A stretch of DNA of 64,000 nucleotides, taken from Fasciola hepatica (Eukaryota; Platyhelminthes; Trematoda; Plagiorchiida; Fasciolidae). The notes under the pieces are model-generated. The model worked only from the letters and a program-made list of their open reading frames with translations. It was not told the DNA's origin and did not search any database. The stretch covers positions 9,430,001 to 9,494,000 of the forward strand of contig CANUEZ040000116.1 in assembly GCA_948099385.1 (NCBI GenBank). The letters are read 5' to 3'. The translations under genes and the position numbers were made by a program. Each line of letters starts with the position of its first letter. Position 1 is the first letter of the stretch. Below, piece after piece: positions 36,102-47,978 of the stretch.

Positions 36102-37212
36102 GTGCCACCATCAACTCAACTACGAAGTTCATCAATAACCTAGCTGTTTCAGACGTTATTCCTAGCGCGTCTAGTTTGTTATATGGAGCAGAATTATTGA
36201 ATCCAAAGTGTGAGTTTTTCACCAAGGTGCATGGAAATGTCGGCTGTGTTACATGAATTAGCGAAAGAAGCCTCCGAGTTGATAATTGGGTCAAGTTGTA
36301 GCAGGGGATCAATACTGCTGATGGAATACTCCCTTGAGAACTGACCCATAAAAACCCCTCTCTCGACGGATAAATACTCGTGACCTTTTAAGTGGGCTCA
36401 ACAATCTGCAGTCTAAAAATGATATTGAAAATACTTTAGGGCTCATGACTGAAAAGTACGTTGCACTTCATGGAGTCGTTATTACGTCACATTGTACTTT
36501 TCTCAATACACTTGATTACTGAGGTGAAAAAGTGTTGGTAAGTTGTGTTTTGGTTGCTTCAGTTGATTTCAAGTAAAAGGATAAGTGACGCAAAGAATTC
36601 TAGTCATATCATTTCACGAAAAAAGTAATTTATTGAAATTCTTTTCAAAAGAATATTCTTGCTTATAAGAGACAGTCTTAACAATTATACGAAGCACAAT
36701 AGGGAGGATTTAGGCCTCACCAAACATTATTCGTATGATGGATACCATCATTATGAACGAGATAGTTCATAAATGAATGCGCCATGAACGGCATAATACC
36801 TGTTAGTTTTTCAGTGTTCAGTAAACTGGGTACTTGTTGGCTTCAGATTAGCTCACAAGTCAGAGCAATTCATCCCTGTCCTTTTTTCGGTAACCTCATT
36901 GCGGGTGAATGCACGATGAAAGGCGACAATCGCCTAACTGTAATGGTTTTTGAAGCTCTTTGTTGTTGAAGTTCAAATGTGGTATGTTAAGGGTTCATTC
37001 TCAGCATACCCGAAACAATATCATAGTGACACGCTGTACAGGGCTAACGTTCACATATGAAGCACTAGAAATTTACCCATATTAAGGAGTCTTCTTCCAA
37101 ATTCATTGACAAAACAAAGGTGACGGAAGTTAAGTGAATTTCAGTGCACTACGGATTAATCTATCTCATGTCGCTCTTACAGAGTGACTAGTCTGAGATT
37201 TCACGTTGCCAG

Positions 37213-37504
37213 GGGATCACAAATTTGATCAAAAGATGACGTGCCGCTCAGGAGAACCTATGACTTGTATAGCAGTGAAATATTTTTCCCCTTCAATGAA
37301 GGTCTACATACACTCCGGCTTCTGTGTAACCGAAGGAACCGGTCTGTGCCCCGGAAACAATCACGCAATACTTTCTAATTTTTTTCCGTCAAAACCAACA
37401 ATCAGTGACATCAGCAAATCGATTAGAGCTAGTGTTCAGTTGTCATCGACAACGAAATCACTGATGGTGCATACGCATATAGAATGGATAAACTTGGAAC
37501 CTCC
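37213..37504 (+). CDS. Exon-like segment with cysteines, unknown protein
   Basis: Open from a possible acceptor (GTTGCCAG, poor pyrimidine tract) to the donor CTCCC|GTAAGC, about 97 codons. The first half has four cysteines (TCRSGEPMTC and GFCVTEGTGLC). The second half has a Ser/Thr-rich, beta-strand-like pattern reminiscent of fibronectin III or Ig folds, without a decisive motif. AATAAA lies directly after, at 37520, overlapping a TAA in the same frame, so it could instead be a last exon. Confidence 0.25.
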
Positions 37505-38196
37505 CGTAAGCAGGATTCAATAAAAATTCGATGATTTACGTTTGTTGATGCCTGATTATTTTCATTATTCAAGCTGGACAGTTGTTCCCAAAAGCATCTT
37601 GACCATACGCACAGACTACAGTAAAGTTCATTGATGTTTTCCAATCAAGTAATCATCCATGGTATCGGAATAAATACATTTAAAATGAAATGATCAAATC
37701 AACAGTGAAGCTAGCCACGCCCAATTGCTGTTGCTTTAATGTCATACCAACTTGAACTAGATTCACAAACAACGACTACAGTGGACATAACAGAAGAATA
37801 ATAATAACCATTCAATGTTGAAACTTTAATATGTTGCTGCTGAGCAGGTTCATGCTGAACCAAAATCTCGAGCCGTTGTATTTTTTTTCTCACTGGGTCA
37901 TTGAGCCGGAATTTCATGGGGAATTTTCCGATTTAATATCACTGATAACGGGCAGTGATGACCAGAAAATTCGGAACAGAGAGCGAAGTGCTCTTATGAT
38001 AGGTCATATCACTCGATAATTAGCCAGGGGACAGCAAATTATTCTCTACCTTTGAGATAGGTTATGTCAGATTCTCTAAACTCTCCCAAGGCATCCTCAT
38101 AGACACTGTTGCCAAATTTGAGCTAAAATGATAATCAAGTAAGGGGTATTTTGAAAAGCATTGTTGGTAATAATGTTTTTATTCCTTTATTACTTA

Positions 38197-39491
38197 CTAC
38201 ACAGATACAGTATGACATTTCAGAAAGAAAATCATGGCCATTTGGAGGCTCCTGAAGGAGAATTTACCGGTGGCGGCAGGAAGAAAACCAAGAAACAAAC
38301 TTTCTGAAATTCTCCTAAATGACGGTTTCAGCACCAACGAATTTAGATTTGAAACAACAATGGGACATAACCATTTAAGTTCTGAATCTCTATAACATTT
38401 CAGGTTACAGGAGAGCTTCCAATTAGTCAGAACCCTCTCTCCTATAATGCCACACCATTGTGGAGTTACAAAAAGAAAGTAGCTAAATAATAAATCGGGA
38501 CAAACTTCTACTGTCGATCGCAACAAATATATAGGCTAAAAAACCAAGTTCTGACAAAAGCAATCACAACGTCAAAACGAACTCAGCATCAGTAGTAACA
38601 GATTTGATTTGTACGCAGTATGTTGCATCATACACTCATGACTCTCGAGCAACGATGGAAAACCATGGAAGCATCATAAAATTGTTTCATCCCTGTTAGG
38701 CATCACCTGCAATACCCATCTTCTAAGCTTCCATCGAGATTCCAACCCCCAGGTTGAAAGATAGTGGGTTGATAATGAGTTGATCTCCGGTACTGCGTAA
38801 TGAATCATATCTTGTATAAAGTAAGTATCCTACTTTTTGTGGTGGTAAAATATCAGAACTGTGAGGGTTGTTTGAAACGGAATGCTTGCTTTCAGCTGAA
38901 CCTCTATGGAGAAGTTGCTCTTGGTGAGAGTCAGTCGATATGGGGTTAGAGCGTTTTCACCGTTCAAAATCTCATGACAAATGGACGTTATATCATGTGT
39001 TGTAGACGTTAGACGATACCTTGAGACCCAGCGTAGAAGACCTGATGGTGAAGTTTTTAACTGACAATCACTCACCCCTGGATCAAGCCCCAGTAGGAGA
39101 TCCATGGAGGTGTGCAGCTGTTGATTCCTGAAAAGCCAGATGAAATAACTGTACACTGCCTTCATAAATTTCAATGTTCAGTTGAGTGTTGACACCACCT
39201 GATGAATCAATATGTTTAAGGCACAGGTTGGTGAAGAAGCTGGTTTTCAGAGATTCTCAATCCAGTCAATAAATTCATCATCGTCTTTCCCACATGGTCG
39301 AGACTAACCATAATCTGAATGTGTTTGAAGCACTCCACCACCTGCACGGTGTCTGAAGTCGGCTGCACAGACCGGAGAGATGTCGAAATTTGGTCACAGC
39401 AGAATCGGTTGGGATTTGCAGACTCAGCCCATTTTAAGAACCAAGAGAACAATTTGTGCATATACTGTGTCTGCCCCGGATCATTAGCCAC
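38197..39491 (-). CDS. Coding-like minus-strand block, frame-broken, unknown
   Basis: Minus frames at 39491-39216, 39174-38830 and 38526-38197 have protein-like composition. At about 39250-39310 the best-looking peptide moves between frames (GKDDDEFIDWIE in one, a TSFFTNLCLKHIDSS stretch in the next). This suggests either small introns or a frameshifted old coding unit. The plus strand is also open over 39319-39543. Nothing in it matched a family I know. Confidence 0.2.
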
Positions 39492-39755
39492 CCAACAACG
39501 AACTACTGATCGACCGAAAACTGAATTACCGGGCTTGCATTAACCCATACACACTCAAAATATAGTAGATGAGAACAAAGGTTCCTACTATTACATTAGT
39601 TAGCAGCATTGCTTGTATTTTCAGTCATATAAATTGTTATATTGGCCTGATTAGGAGTCGTTAAGAACCGGCTTATTTGCATATCTGCATTTCATGTATT
39701 CTTATTAAGGACAATGGATGGACATTTGTTGCCACTGTTGAAAAAATGTTTTCAG

Positions 39756-39889
39756 TCTATTCACACAGTCACTCTGCCGGAAAAGCCTGTCTGTGTCGAG
39801 TGAACTATTCAGGATTGTTTTTTACTCAGCAAAAAGGAAAAACTAACGGACTTCATTTATCCGGATTGTTCTATAGCAGAATGCTTCGA
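39756..39889 (+). CDS. Exon-like segment, unknown protein
   Basis: The acceptor ATGTTTTCAG ends at 39755. The frame is open for 44 codons to the donor CTTCGA|GTGAGC. It enters in phase 1 and leaves in phase 0. The peptide is Ser/His/Gly-rich with two close cysteines (CLC) and no low-complexity bias. It could precede the exon set at 41749, though an intermediate exon would be needed to fix the phase. Confidence 0.3.
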
Positions 39890-41748
39890 GTGAGCAAATT
39901 AATTCAAGTTAAAGCCAGGGGCAATGGATTGGAATACCACCTGTAAGCTGATCATCTATTTGAGAAGAAATAGTCAATTGTTTTTTAAAACGACTGAAAC
40001 CTTTCGGTTGTATGCTGTTTGACATTTCACAGATAGATGTTTATTCGTATCGAGTTCCGTGGTTGAATTAGCATTTATATGATTTGCAAGTCAGCTGGTG
40101 ATGTATTGTTTTGCAAAATGGTATAAAATACTAGATAATTTGATTTACTTTGAACTTCTAGGATTTTTACCATGGAGCAACCACGATGTTCTGATCGGAA
40201 ACCCGTTAGATTGTTAAAATAGTGTCGCTGAAGTCATTGATATAGGAAGGAAAAAGTTGATTTTGAGACAGTAACTTGGTCCCGTAAAGTAAACCGTTGC
40301 GAGACAGATTTGAAAAAGTTTAAGGTGACGTATATGTTGAAAATTTTCAACTTCGGTCGGATTAAAACTGACACACGAGCTCAGCCACAAACAGACCGTG
40401 GGCTTCTGGTACTGTAGCTAGACAAATAGAGCAGGCTGCTTTCTAGAAAGTCGGTTGAATGGGGTATTAATCCTTCAAGTGAAACAATGGTCTTATTGTT
40501 GGTCTAATCTTATTTGAATCGCAAGAAGCGTGCTTGCATGAAGAGCCTGCTTTCATTATCGTAAGGCTGTTCTTCGAAAGTCACTTTGTCCGTCAGTCAA
40601 ATCTAACTTTCAGAGGGAGTTTGGATTTTGTATATTTTTTTGCAAAATTCAAAGTATAACTGATGTCAGAAGACAACGACCAGCTTCTTGCTTCAACGAA
40701 GACTGAATCCTTCCTCTTGACGGTAACACATTCACGTGCAACTCACTACTCAGTGTCCAGAAGGCAGTCTTTCAGCTTCGTTTAGCCATCAAGAATCAGC
40801 CAGTAGTAGGTTTGAACCGCGTTTCCGCGAGGTATTACTTTTAAGGTATTACCTAGCCCTTTGTTCTTCGATTACCATCCAACTCCCTGTGAATCCAAGT
40901 TACTGAAGCCATCTAGTGGACTCGTTGATAGCCAAATTACATCAGCGAGGCATCGCAATAAGCCTTCGTGTTGTATTCTATTGATGAACAGAAAAATATC
41001 GCTAGTTACATTTCCTAATACTGAACTGTTTTAAGCGAGAATCTTATTTAACTTTCGTCTGAAACACTAGATAAGCTACTAAGAAGACGTAAGTTGCTGG
41101 ATGTGGTCAACTGACAGCAAACCACAAGGCCACAGATAAGTTGATACAAACTAGGAAGAGTATCAAAGTTGAATGATGGTCTATTCCGTGTAATTTGTTC
41201 CGCTATATGCACACAATACGGGAAATATGAGTAACTTCCATTGAAAATAAAACAGCAACCGTGATCAAAGGTGTGAGTGAGATAGCTGAAAACCAAGAAG
41301 CTTCTAGTAGCTATTTTTTGGGACAATATTGCATGCAGCTCAAGGTTCCAATGGAGATAAGGTGATAGAAATATCAATATGCGAACAAAGCACAAATTTT
41401 ACTGTATTTTTCAGTGGTTTGCATAGCTTTTTGTAGTGATGTCTTCATCTCAGCCCCCGGATGACTCATTTTAGTGACAAGCGAATGGATTTGGATACTG
41501 AACGGCGCAGAACCTCGTATTATTTCCAACTTGTTACAAAATCAGTGGTTTATTACAGGAATCCAATTTGTTCTCCACAACTAATACAACTGTATAAACG
41601 GCGAAACTAACTCGTCAAATCGGTAAAAGTTTGTGTACCTGAGTTTTTCCAACCAGCCTAAACTCAACAGAGAGTGCGAGAGTGAACAAAAATGTACGGC
41701 CCTAAATTAGTTCGACACTTGTTGATCCACTGAGGTAATCTTTTGCAG
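39890..41748. other. Intron-like stretch
   Basis: No clear exon. Acceptor-like sites at about 40.16 and 41.41 kb lead to very short open frames. A B-box-like word in reverse (GGTTTGAACC near 40808) is not enough for a SINE call. Confidence 0.35.
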
Positions 41749-41816
41749 GAATATCTTAGATTCGCGTGTTACTTTCAAGGTATCGACAGATAAAACCGCT
41801 ACTGATACTGCTTCAG
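41749..41816 (+). CDS. Small exon 1 of a three-exon phase-matched set
   Basis: The acceptor AATCTTTTGCAG (to 41748) and the donor CTTCAG|GTAAGC (from 41817) are both near consensus. Of the three frames, one stays open over 68 bases (DSRVTFKVSTDKTATDTAS), entering in phase 2 and leaving in phase 1. The next small exon accepts phase 1. The protein is not recognised. The two strong splice sites around such a short open frame are the main evidence. Confidence 0.4.
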
Positions 41817-41890
41817 GTAAGCATTCACTTTCGAGACGCATTCCTTAACGGTTATTTTTCTGTCTGTCGCTGCACATTCCGTCTTATTAG

Positions 41891-41925
41891 GAGTTTCCGG
41901 TAGACATATGCTGTGTTATTCTAAG
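41891..41925 (+). CDS. 35-base micro-exon, second of the set
   Basis: The acceptor CATTCCGTCTTATTAG ends at 41890 and the donor CTAAG|GTGAGA begins at 41926. Entering in phase 1 from the 41816 donor, the frame is open (VSGRHMLCYSK) and leaves in phase 0. The preceding intron would be 74 bases. Confidence 0.4.
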
Positions 41926-42130
41926 GTGAGAAGCAAACGAACTGATCAAAAATCCCAATGACCTTCACAAGATGAATGAAAACAAACACTGAATTAAGTA
42001 CATAGAACGATGCCATTCGAACAGTTGCAAACTGCCTGGATTACCCCTAGATGTTATGGTGTTGAGTGAGTGAGTTGTTGTCATTTCATTACGGTTTATG
42101 ACTCTTACCTGGTGTTGTTGCTATTTTGTA

Positions 42131-42353
42131 GGTCTTGACTAGATCAACCTGCGTTCGTACACACAAAACCTTAATAATGGTGCCACGATCAACCATCCGT
42201 CAGTCAGCCTCGATAAACTTAACCCCGATGACACAAGAAAACAAACCGGAGGTCATCCGTTATTGTTGCCAGGAGGCTGCCGCATTCCGACAGTACAGTA
42301 CATGCGATAAAGGAACAATTCGGTTTCCATTTCGCCTCAGTCACTGCAAATAA
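42131..42353 (+). CDS. Third exon of the set, possibly last
   Basis: The acceptor GTTGTTGCTATTTTGTAG ends at 42130. Entered in phase 0, as the previous donor demands, the frame is open for 73 codons to TAA at 42351-42353. The peptide is Thr/Arg-rich with several cysteines (VIRYCCQEAAAFR). If the gene continues to 43009, a non-standard phase-0 donor inside would be needed (ATG|GTGCCA or GAG|GTCATC). The opposite strand also carries a 131-codon frame over 42614-42219, which weakens the call. Confidence 0.35.
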
Positions 42354-42646
42354 CGGAACGTTGCTGTGCATGCACAGACTGTGCAAGATTTGACGTAAAT
42401 TTTTCCAGCTAAAAACCCACACATAAATATTAACCAATAGACTAGCGTGGCAAATTTCATTTGCGTCAGGTATACGTGTTTCCCTTGCACGAAGGACCAG
42501 CTTCAGTTCATGAACCGTCACATCATCAAGTGATGCTTGCATCAGATATGGGTTTCTTTGTCCAACTGTTCTGTAAATAGTGACTGAAACCATAGGATAC
42601 GTCAATCGACTCACAAAAGCGCGTGTAATACGGCGAAATATGTTTT

Positions 42647-42648
<2 letters not shown>

Positions 42649-42692
<44 letters not shown>
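42649..42692. repeat. (TA)n microsatellite, about 44 bp
   Basis: Pure AT dinucleotide run directly after TTTTCA. Confidence 0.97.
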
Positions 42693-42695
<3 letters not shown>

Positions 42696-43008
42696 CTAGT
42701 AATATTGCCTATGGCTAAAAAAATGAAGTGCTCCTAACTGCATACTGCTACTAAAACCCTGGTATTATTATAACATATCGCTTTTAGGATTCTTGACAAG
42801 CCTTTCTATGCTGAGTATATTCAAGTCCTGTCTAACGCCCGGCGACTGATTGTTAAGTAATCCACTGATAGATCGCTCCGTCAATCTGATTTATTTGTTC
42901 TACGAGGTTACATGCAGTTTTAGCGTATACTACACCGGACAGACGATGAGAAGCCGATCTAAAAGGATATCGGGCCATGTGTGAGCTTCCGTTTTTGCAA
43001 ACGAACAG

Positions 43009-43060
43009 TTCTCGGACCGGATCTGGCAATTATCAGAGTTCATACTGAGGGATTGCACAG
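43009..43060 (+). CDS. 52-base exon candidate
   Basis: The acceptor CCGTTTTTGCAAACGAACAG ends at 43008. The donor GCACAG|GTGAGT at 43060/43061 is excellent. Entered in phase 0 the frame is open (DRIWQLSEFILRDC) and leaves in phase 1, which fits the exon at 44366. A second frame is open as well. An antisense reading with a GTAAGT donor also exists over 43238-42930, so the strand is not certain. Confidence 0.35.
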
Positions 43061-44365
43061 GTGAGTGGTCATGACTTACAAAGCCAAAACAATGCAACTG
43101 CTGAAACTGGGACTGTTCAAATAGCACAAACTCGAACAAACCCGTTGTTATTGTGATGATTGTAACACGCGTTTCCCTCTTTGCAGACTCAATGGCTTTT
43201 TCGATTTGACACCTTTGATTTTGAGGCCTGTTAATCATTTCTCTATAGTGATACTGCTAACATGTAGTTTCATTCCAGCAGTTTGACGCGGTACCCCAGT
43301 CTATCCAGCTTGTAGTCAACACTCCAGATTTGTTGCACTATTACTTGTCCTCGGTTATCTGAAGCTCCAAATCTAATCCCAAAGCCGGAGAGAAGTGCGT
43401 TTTTATGCAGCATCTCAAGGATTTCGAATAGTGGTGTTGTTTGCATGCTTAACTTGTTTGATTGCATCGGTTGGCGTTCGGAGAGCTTGGCGTTCAGATC
43501 GGCTTATTCTTACCCCGGGGTACATTTATTTGACTTTTAAACCAGTTCAAGCCTTTGGTACTTCTGAGTGAAATCGTGGTAGTTATTCACGAAGTGGTTA
43601 ATCCTTATCATGCTTTTTTTGCTGCGGTTTGCAAGAACCAGTGATCGCCCGTGGGCAGGCCTTTACACAGGGCCACTACCGGGCCACACAGAAACCTCAA
43701 CTACTCAAATAACAAGGCCTCCTATTTTACTCGGTCCCACGGACACGGGCATCAGCTGCACTATGCAATCCCATCGGGAGACAAAGTACGAATTTGATGT
43801 GTACCAGCAAGTAACGAGACTGTAAGAAAAACAAAGTGAGAACATATAACAGTCGTGTTCCTGCTGGGGGCTTTCCCTTGTTGATTTATCCGGTTCCGTA
43901 GTCAGTAGGCTGATTCCTTGAGTTGCAGCACTTAAAATGAGACACGTTTTAGCTGGACAGAATTGAGCCTATCCCCAGAGTTTTCTCAAGTTTTTCTAGA
44001 GAGCAAGGTGAACCGTATATCATTGGACGGTTCACATCTGAAGTCACATGTCTGATCAAGAATCCGGCTTGGGTAAACAACATGCCAGTGGTATTACCTT
44101 TCAATTGTCTTAAACTATGTATCCCAAACAACGTAGTGAATCCGCTGTTGTTTCCCATCAGCCAGCTCCTTGAACTGTGTTAGAATAATTCCGGGACTGT
44201 TTGCTACGACGCTATCCAACCACGTCTCAGAGTTCACCCAATGCTCCTCTAGCCAGAACAGCAAACTTCATTTATGGATACTTACCGAATGGTAACTGAT
44301 ATATGCGAAGTCATCAACAAGCAGCTCTCAAGCGTTTCCGCTACAAATATGAAATTTTATTTCAG

Positions 44366-44500
44366 AAGAAGCATACAGAAAGATGAATAATACAGTATTG
44401 AGACTTCAGCTTGGTCTTTTTTCGGCCGAATTCTTCACATCACAGGCAGAAAAGCAGTCCAGTAAATCGAATTGTCAGGAATTCTCCCATCTCTTGAAAG
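44366..44500 (+). CDS. 135-base exon candidate
   Basis: A very good acceptor (GAAATTTTATTTCAG) precedes it, and the donor TTGAAAG|GTGGGC follows. Only one frame is open (YRKMNNTVLRLQLGLFSAEF and on), phase 1 in and phase 1 out, so it joins the 43060 donor cleanly. The peptide is helix-prone and shows no repeat bias. Not recognised. Among the right-half segments this is one of the most convincing single exons. Confidence 0.45.
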
Positions 44501-44550
44501 GTGGGCTATAACTTCTATCCACTTCCGTCTACCTGCAAAGCGCAGGTAAA

Positions 44551-44736
<186 letters not shown>

Positions 44737-44887
44737 GGTACTACCGCGATTACCAGACTATTACCAATACTACTTCTTCTGTTGTAATCCATAAGACGTG
44801 CCTGGTAGATAGAAAATATACTCAAGATCACTCGTTCAAACTTCAACATCAACCAAAAGTAACAACAGCTCATGATTGCGTTACAGG

Positions 44888-44989
44888 TGTCCAGTCCACT
44901 TGAAGGCAGTAGTGATCCGATCGAAGGATGCGTTCACATTGTTTGTATGCCTTCCTTCATCTTGTTCTTTTCGGTCTGTGTGAGGTAAT
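44888..44989 (+). CDS. Exon-like segment with hydrophobic helix, unknown
   Basis: The acceptor ATGATTGCGTTACAG ends at 44887 and the donor GTGTGAG|GTAATC begins at 44990. Phase 0 is open (34 codons, phase 2 out), with a hydrophobic end (CVHIVCMPSFILFFSVCV) that could be a membrane segment. The phase does not match the preceding candidate donor (phase 1), so an exon is missing between them or one of the two is wrong. Confidence 0.25.
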
Positions 44990-45617
44990 CCCGCTCATTA
45001 TTGTTCCATTGATCTCTATACTTGTGCTTTGAGCAACCGGCTACTCACTTATTTACCGAGTAGCATACACTCTTCACCACACTTCTGCCACTACTATTAC
45101 TGCCATTACTACTGTTATTACTACTACTAAGTTCGTTTGCCGTATACCAATTTGTAACTTGCACTGGAACCATAGCAAGACTCAGCAGTTCCGTTCCTTG
45201 ACTTTCTCCCAAGGCGAAGACCAGAGAGATCCACCACAAATACAAAGCAGCAAGAGCGGTATGCTCATTTCAAAAGCTTCATAAAGTTGCAATGAACACG
45301 AGTCTAAATATGTTGCCTTGTCTACAGAACACGCCAAATGTGTTCCAAAGGACTTGGAAACTATCTGCAACCTTCCTAAAGGAAAAATAGGGATGAACAT
45401 GTAGTCATTTGGTCTCGAAGCTTTAAAATAGAAAAAAAGCATTCCCCATCAGATTATTCCACTACTTTTGACAGATACTGAGATGCTAATAGAAACTATC
45501 CCAATTTATTACCATGTAGATCTAGAAGAAACTGGGTCTCGCTAGCTCTGCGCACGACATGAGCAGGAAAATTTTAATTGAATTACGGTGTTTATTGTAA
45601 TTTCGTGGTTCCGCAAT

Positions 45618-45621
<4 letters not shown>

Positions 45622-45677
<56 letters not shown>
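45622..45677. repeat. (TA)n microsatellite, about 56 bp
   Basis: Uninterrupted TA run. The minus-strand flank reads CTTTCCTGGTGTTGTATATTCC into the run. Confidence 0.97.
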
Positions 45678-45679
<2 letters not shown>

Positions 45680-45914
45680 AATATACAACACCAGGAAAGC
45701 GGAGTCAGGAGTATAAGCAGAACGTTTATGTATAACAGAGCATGAAAAATGAACACAAATTTTGTTGGTGAAATAGAAATGGTGAAAGCAGGTTACATAT
45801 GCTAGGAGCCCGAGATACATGTACACGGTGTTCAGAAGTAAACTGGGTGGGCATGCTATCAGAACACAAATTACACGAACGTAATTTTACAATGCTCTTG
45901 AAATTGAATGTTTT

Positions 45915-45965
45915 CGATCTGTATGGGTTTTGAACCTAAGCTCTGCGGTTGTGTACCACTGAAAC
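45915..45965 (-). repeat. tRNA-like B box with shortened body
   Basis: On the minus strand CAGTTTCAGTGGTACA (A-box-like) is followed by GCTTAGGTTCAAAACCC (B-box-like) after about 32 bases, some 10 fewer than in a tRNA. This fits a deleted SINE head. Confidence is low because both boxes are imperfect. Confidence 0.3.
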
Positions 45966-46484
45966 TGATAGTAGAGTCGGGTTGGAGTGAAGAATTATCA
46001 AACAGATAGGTCCAAATTCCAACGTAGTCAAAGATTTTATCAATAATTCAAGTCAAAATTCGCATAAAAGGTTCGAAAAGAATTTCATAAACAAACTGTA
46101 CCTTTTCCCAGATAGTGAAACCAATGCCGTGCGTAGGTAATCATAAGGTATGCAACCGAGACGCACATTTATTGATGTGCACGTCCGAATGTCCTTGTTA
46201 TTTCCTAGTATAAACAATGAGACCCGTTGGCAAAATTTCTGCAGTCACTAGTGTGGTCTTCTAGTTAAGTTGACATATTGTCTTTCTTGGTTCGCCATGT
46301 CAAATCTGGAAGCTCGTTCAGTTTGTTCGGCGAATGCTACTCTGATAGGAAGGCTAAGTCTCTAAACAATGAAAAGAATCGATCAAAAGAATGGTCCAAC
46401 ATACAGTCCACTCTAGTGGTTTACCACTACATCCATGCGTGTTTCGGTGCTTGATGTGAAGGATAGAGCTTACCAATTTTTCAG

Positions 46485-46618
46485 GAACCAAAAGTCAGTG
46501 AGTTCATCGGTCATCACTACGATCCGTTTATCCTGGGATGTCGGTTTGAAACCTAGTACTCGAGGGTCAAATTTCTCACCTGGCGGTTTCTATTTGGTCA
46601 CATCCTCTCTGCACGCAA
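46485..46618 (+). CDS. Exon-like segment, fibronectin III-like pattern
   Basis: An excellent acceptor, CTTACCAATTTTTCAG, ends at 46484. Entered in phase 2 the frame runs for 52 codons to TGA at 46639. A possible donor, GCAA|GTATCA, lies at 46618/46619. The peptide pattern (SSVITTIRLSWDV ... GGFYLVT) resembles the B, C and C' strands of a fibronectin III domain, but it is too short to be sure. The phase-2 entry fits the phase-2 donor at 44989. A second frame is also open for 23 codons. Confidence 0.3.
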
Positions 46619-47851
46619 GTATCACTGCGCTATGGATGTGATTACACTTTTAATCTACAGTAATAGCTCCAAACGTTTTGGAACTGATACTGTCAGGAAA
46701 ATCATGCCAAATAAAACCGAAACTACGTCCGAAAAGCCAGTACTCACATTTCACCCATCAGTATTTTGACAAAAGTAGATGAGATAATTCTTTTCCGAAA
46801 GTTGAGTGCCCTTTAGTTTTGAAATCCCCAAAGCTTTTGAATTTCTGTATCACAGTTGAAAAGCGTCAGAATCATGTGTTATAGGACGGATAAAGTCTCT
46901 CATTGAAGTTACACGTGAAAACTTTATTCGGAACATCTACCAAGGTCAGTCTCTTGTGATGCTTTCTGTGTGCTGTCTGTTTTGTCATTCCTACCAACAG
47001 GTGTTTCCTGCAATATTAGAGTAGTGGTTTGGCGACTCTAGATCCACCGTCCACTATATGGGGTGTGCAGTCAAGCCTTGAGCGCACCTGCTTTTGGAGC
47101 CTCCGTTTTGACTTTATGCAAAAAATCATTAAATTGATCCGCATGGCTAGTTCATCTGTGAAATACATTTTCGATGATTTACATTCAGTGGCATCTTGGG
47201 TTCAGTGAGCTCGAATAGGACAGATGTGTTTGTGCGTTTATGCGAGTATGTCTGTATGTGTGAATGCAATAGCCTATACGTGGATCTGGACTACTGTGCC
47301 CATCGGTGCCCACCGTATATCAAATGTGTTTGTATGTGTCTGTGTGTGCCTTGCTGTTGTGCGATTACTGTTGTTCGTGCACAGTCTTGCAATACCCTCG
47401 ATGAGCCTAATTAACGGACACGTCTATTGCGTTCAGATCGGACAACGGGATACCCTTGTCTGAAAAGAAAACAGCTCCGGATTTCCGAGTGTCCCGGGTC
47501 CAATTTGTGATACATATGTGCGTGTGTGGGTTGTAGGTGGTTGATTGGTAGGGAATTGGGGTTTGCCGAGTGGGTTAACCCCACCCCCACCGCCCACCCC
47601 CGCGTTGTGCCTGTGACCGTAAAGGGAGCATTCATTCGGAAGCGGAAGCCATCTTTTCCCAAAAGATTGACTCATGTTTCGGAGGACTTTCACTTTTCTG
47701 AAATGTGCACCAAAATGGGTGATACACTCGCTCCAGGGGCTGAATGATACTAAATGGTTTCCCACTCGTGTAGCACCATGCATACTCATTCACCTAACTT
47801 TATATTTGCTGTGATATATTGTGTGCAATAAGTGATATAAGTCCGCCGTAG
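46619..47851. other. Intron-like stretch with GT-rich parts
   Basis: No firm exon. Degenerate TG-rich sequence lies at 47215-47400. An acceptor-like CATTCCTACCAACAG near 47.0 kb leads to short open frames only. Confidence 0.35.
47579..47601 (-). other. G-quadruplex-type motif on the minus strand
   Basis: The plus strand reads C4-A-C5-ACCG-C3-A-C5, giving four G-runs with loops of one to four bases on the minus strand. Confidence 0.6.
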
Positions 47852-47905
47852 ATGGTTCAGACTGCTTGGTCAAACGGAAAAAGTTGATCCGTTCCACATT
47901 TCGTG
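47852..47905 (+). CDS. Weak exon candidate before a GTAAGT donor
   Basis: Fifty-four bases between GTCCGCCGTAG and the consensus donor TTCGTG|GTAAGT. Two frames are open. The acceptor lacks a pyrimidine tract, so support comes from the donor only. Confidence 0.2.
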
Positions 47906-47945
47906 GTAAGTGAGTAATCATTGCTCGCGAGGTTTTGCGTGCGTG

Positions 47946-47948
<3 letters not shown>

Positions 47949-47977
<29 letters not shown>
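47949..47977. repeat. (TG)n microsatellite
   Basis: About 14 TG units. Confidence 0.95.

Positions 47978-47978
<1 letters not shown>

Noticed and set aside
36059..36256. NLAVSD motif suggesting a rhodopsin-type GPCR helix 2
   Set aside because: The distance from the Asp to the next Cys is about 19 residues, shorter than the usual 27 or so. No helix 3 DRY, helix 6 or helix 7 motif follows, and an overlapping frame has a better acceptor.
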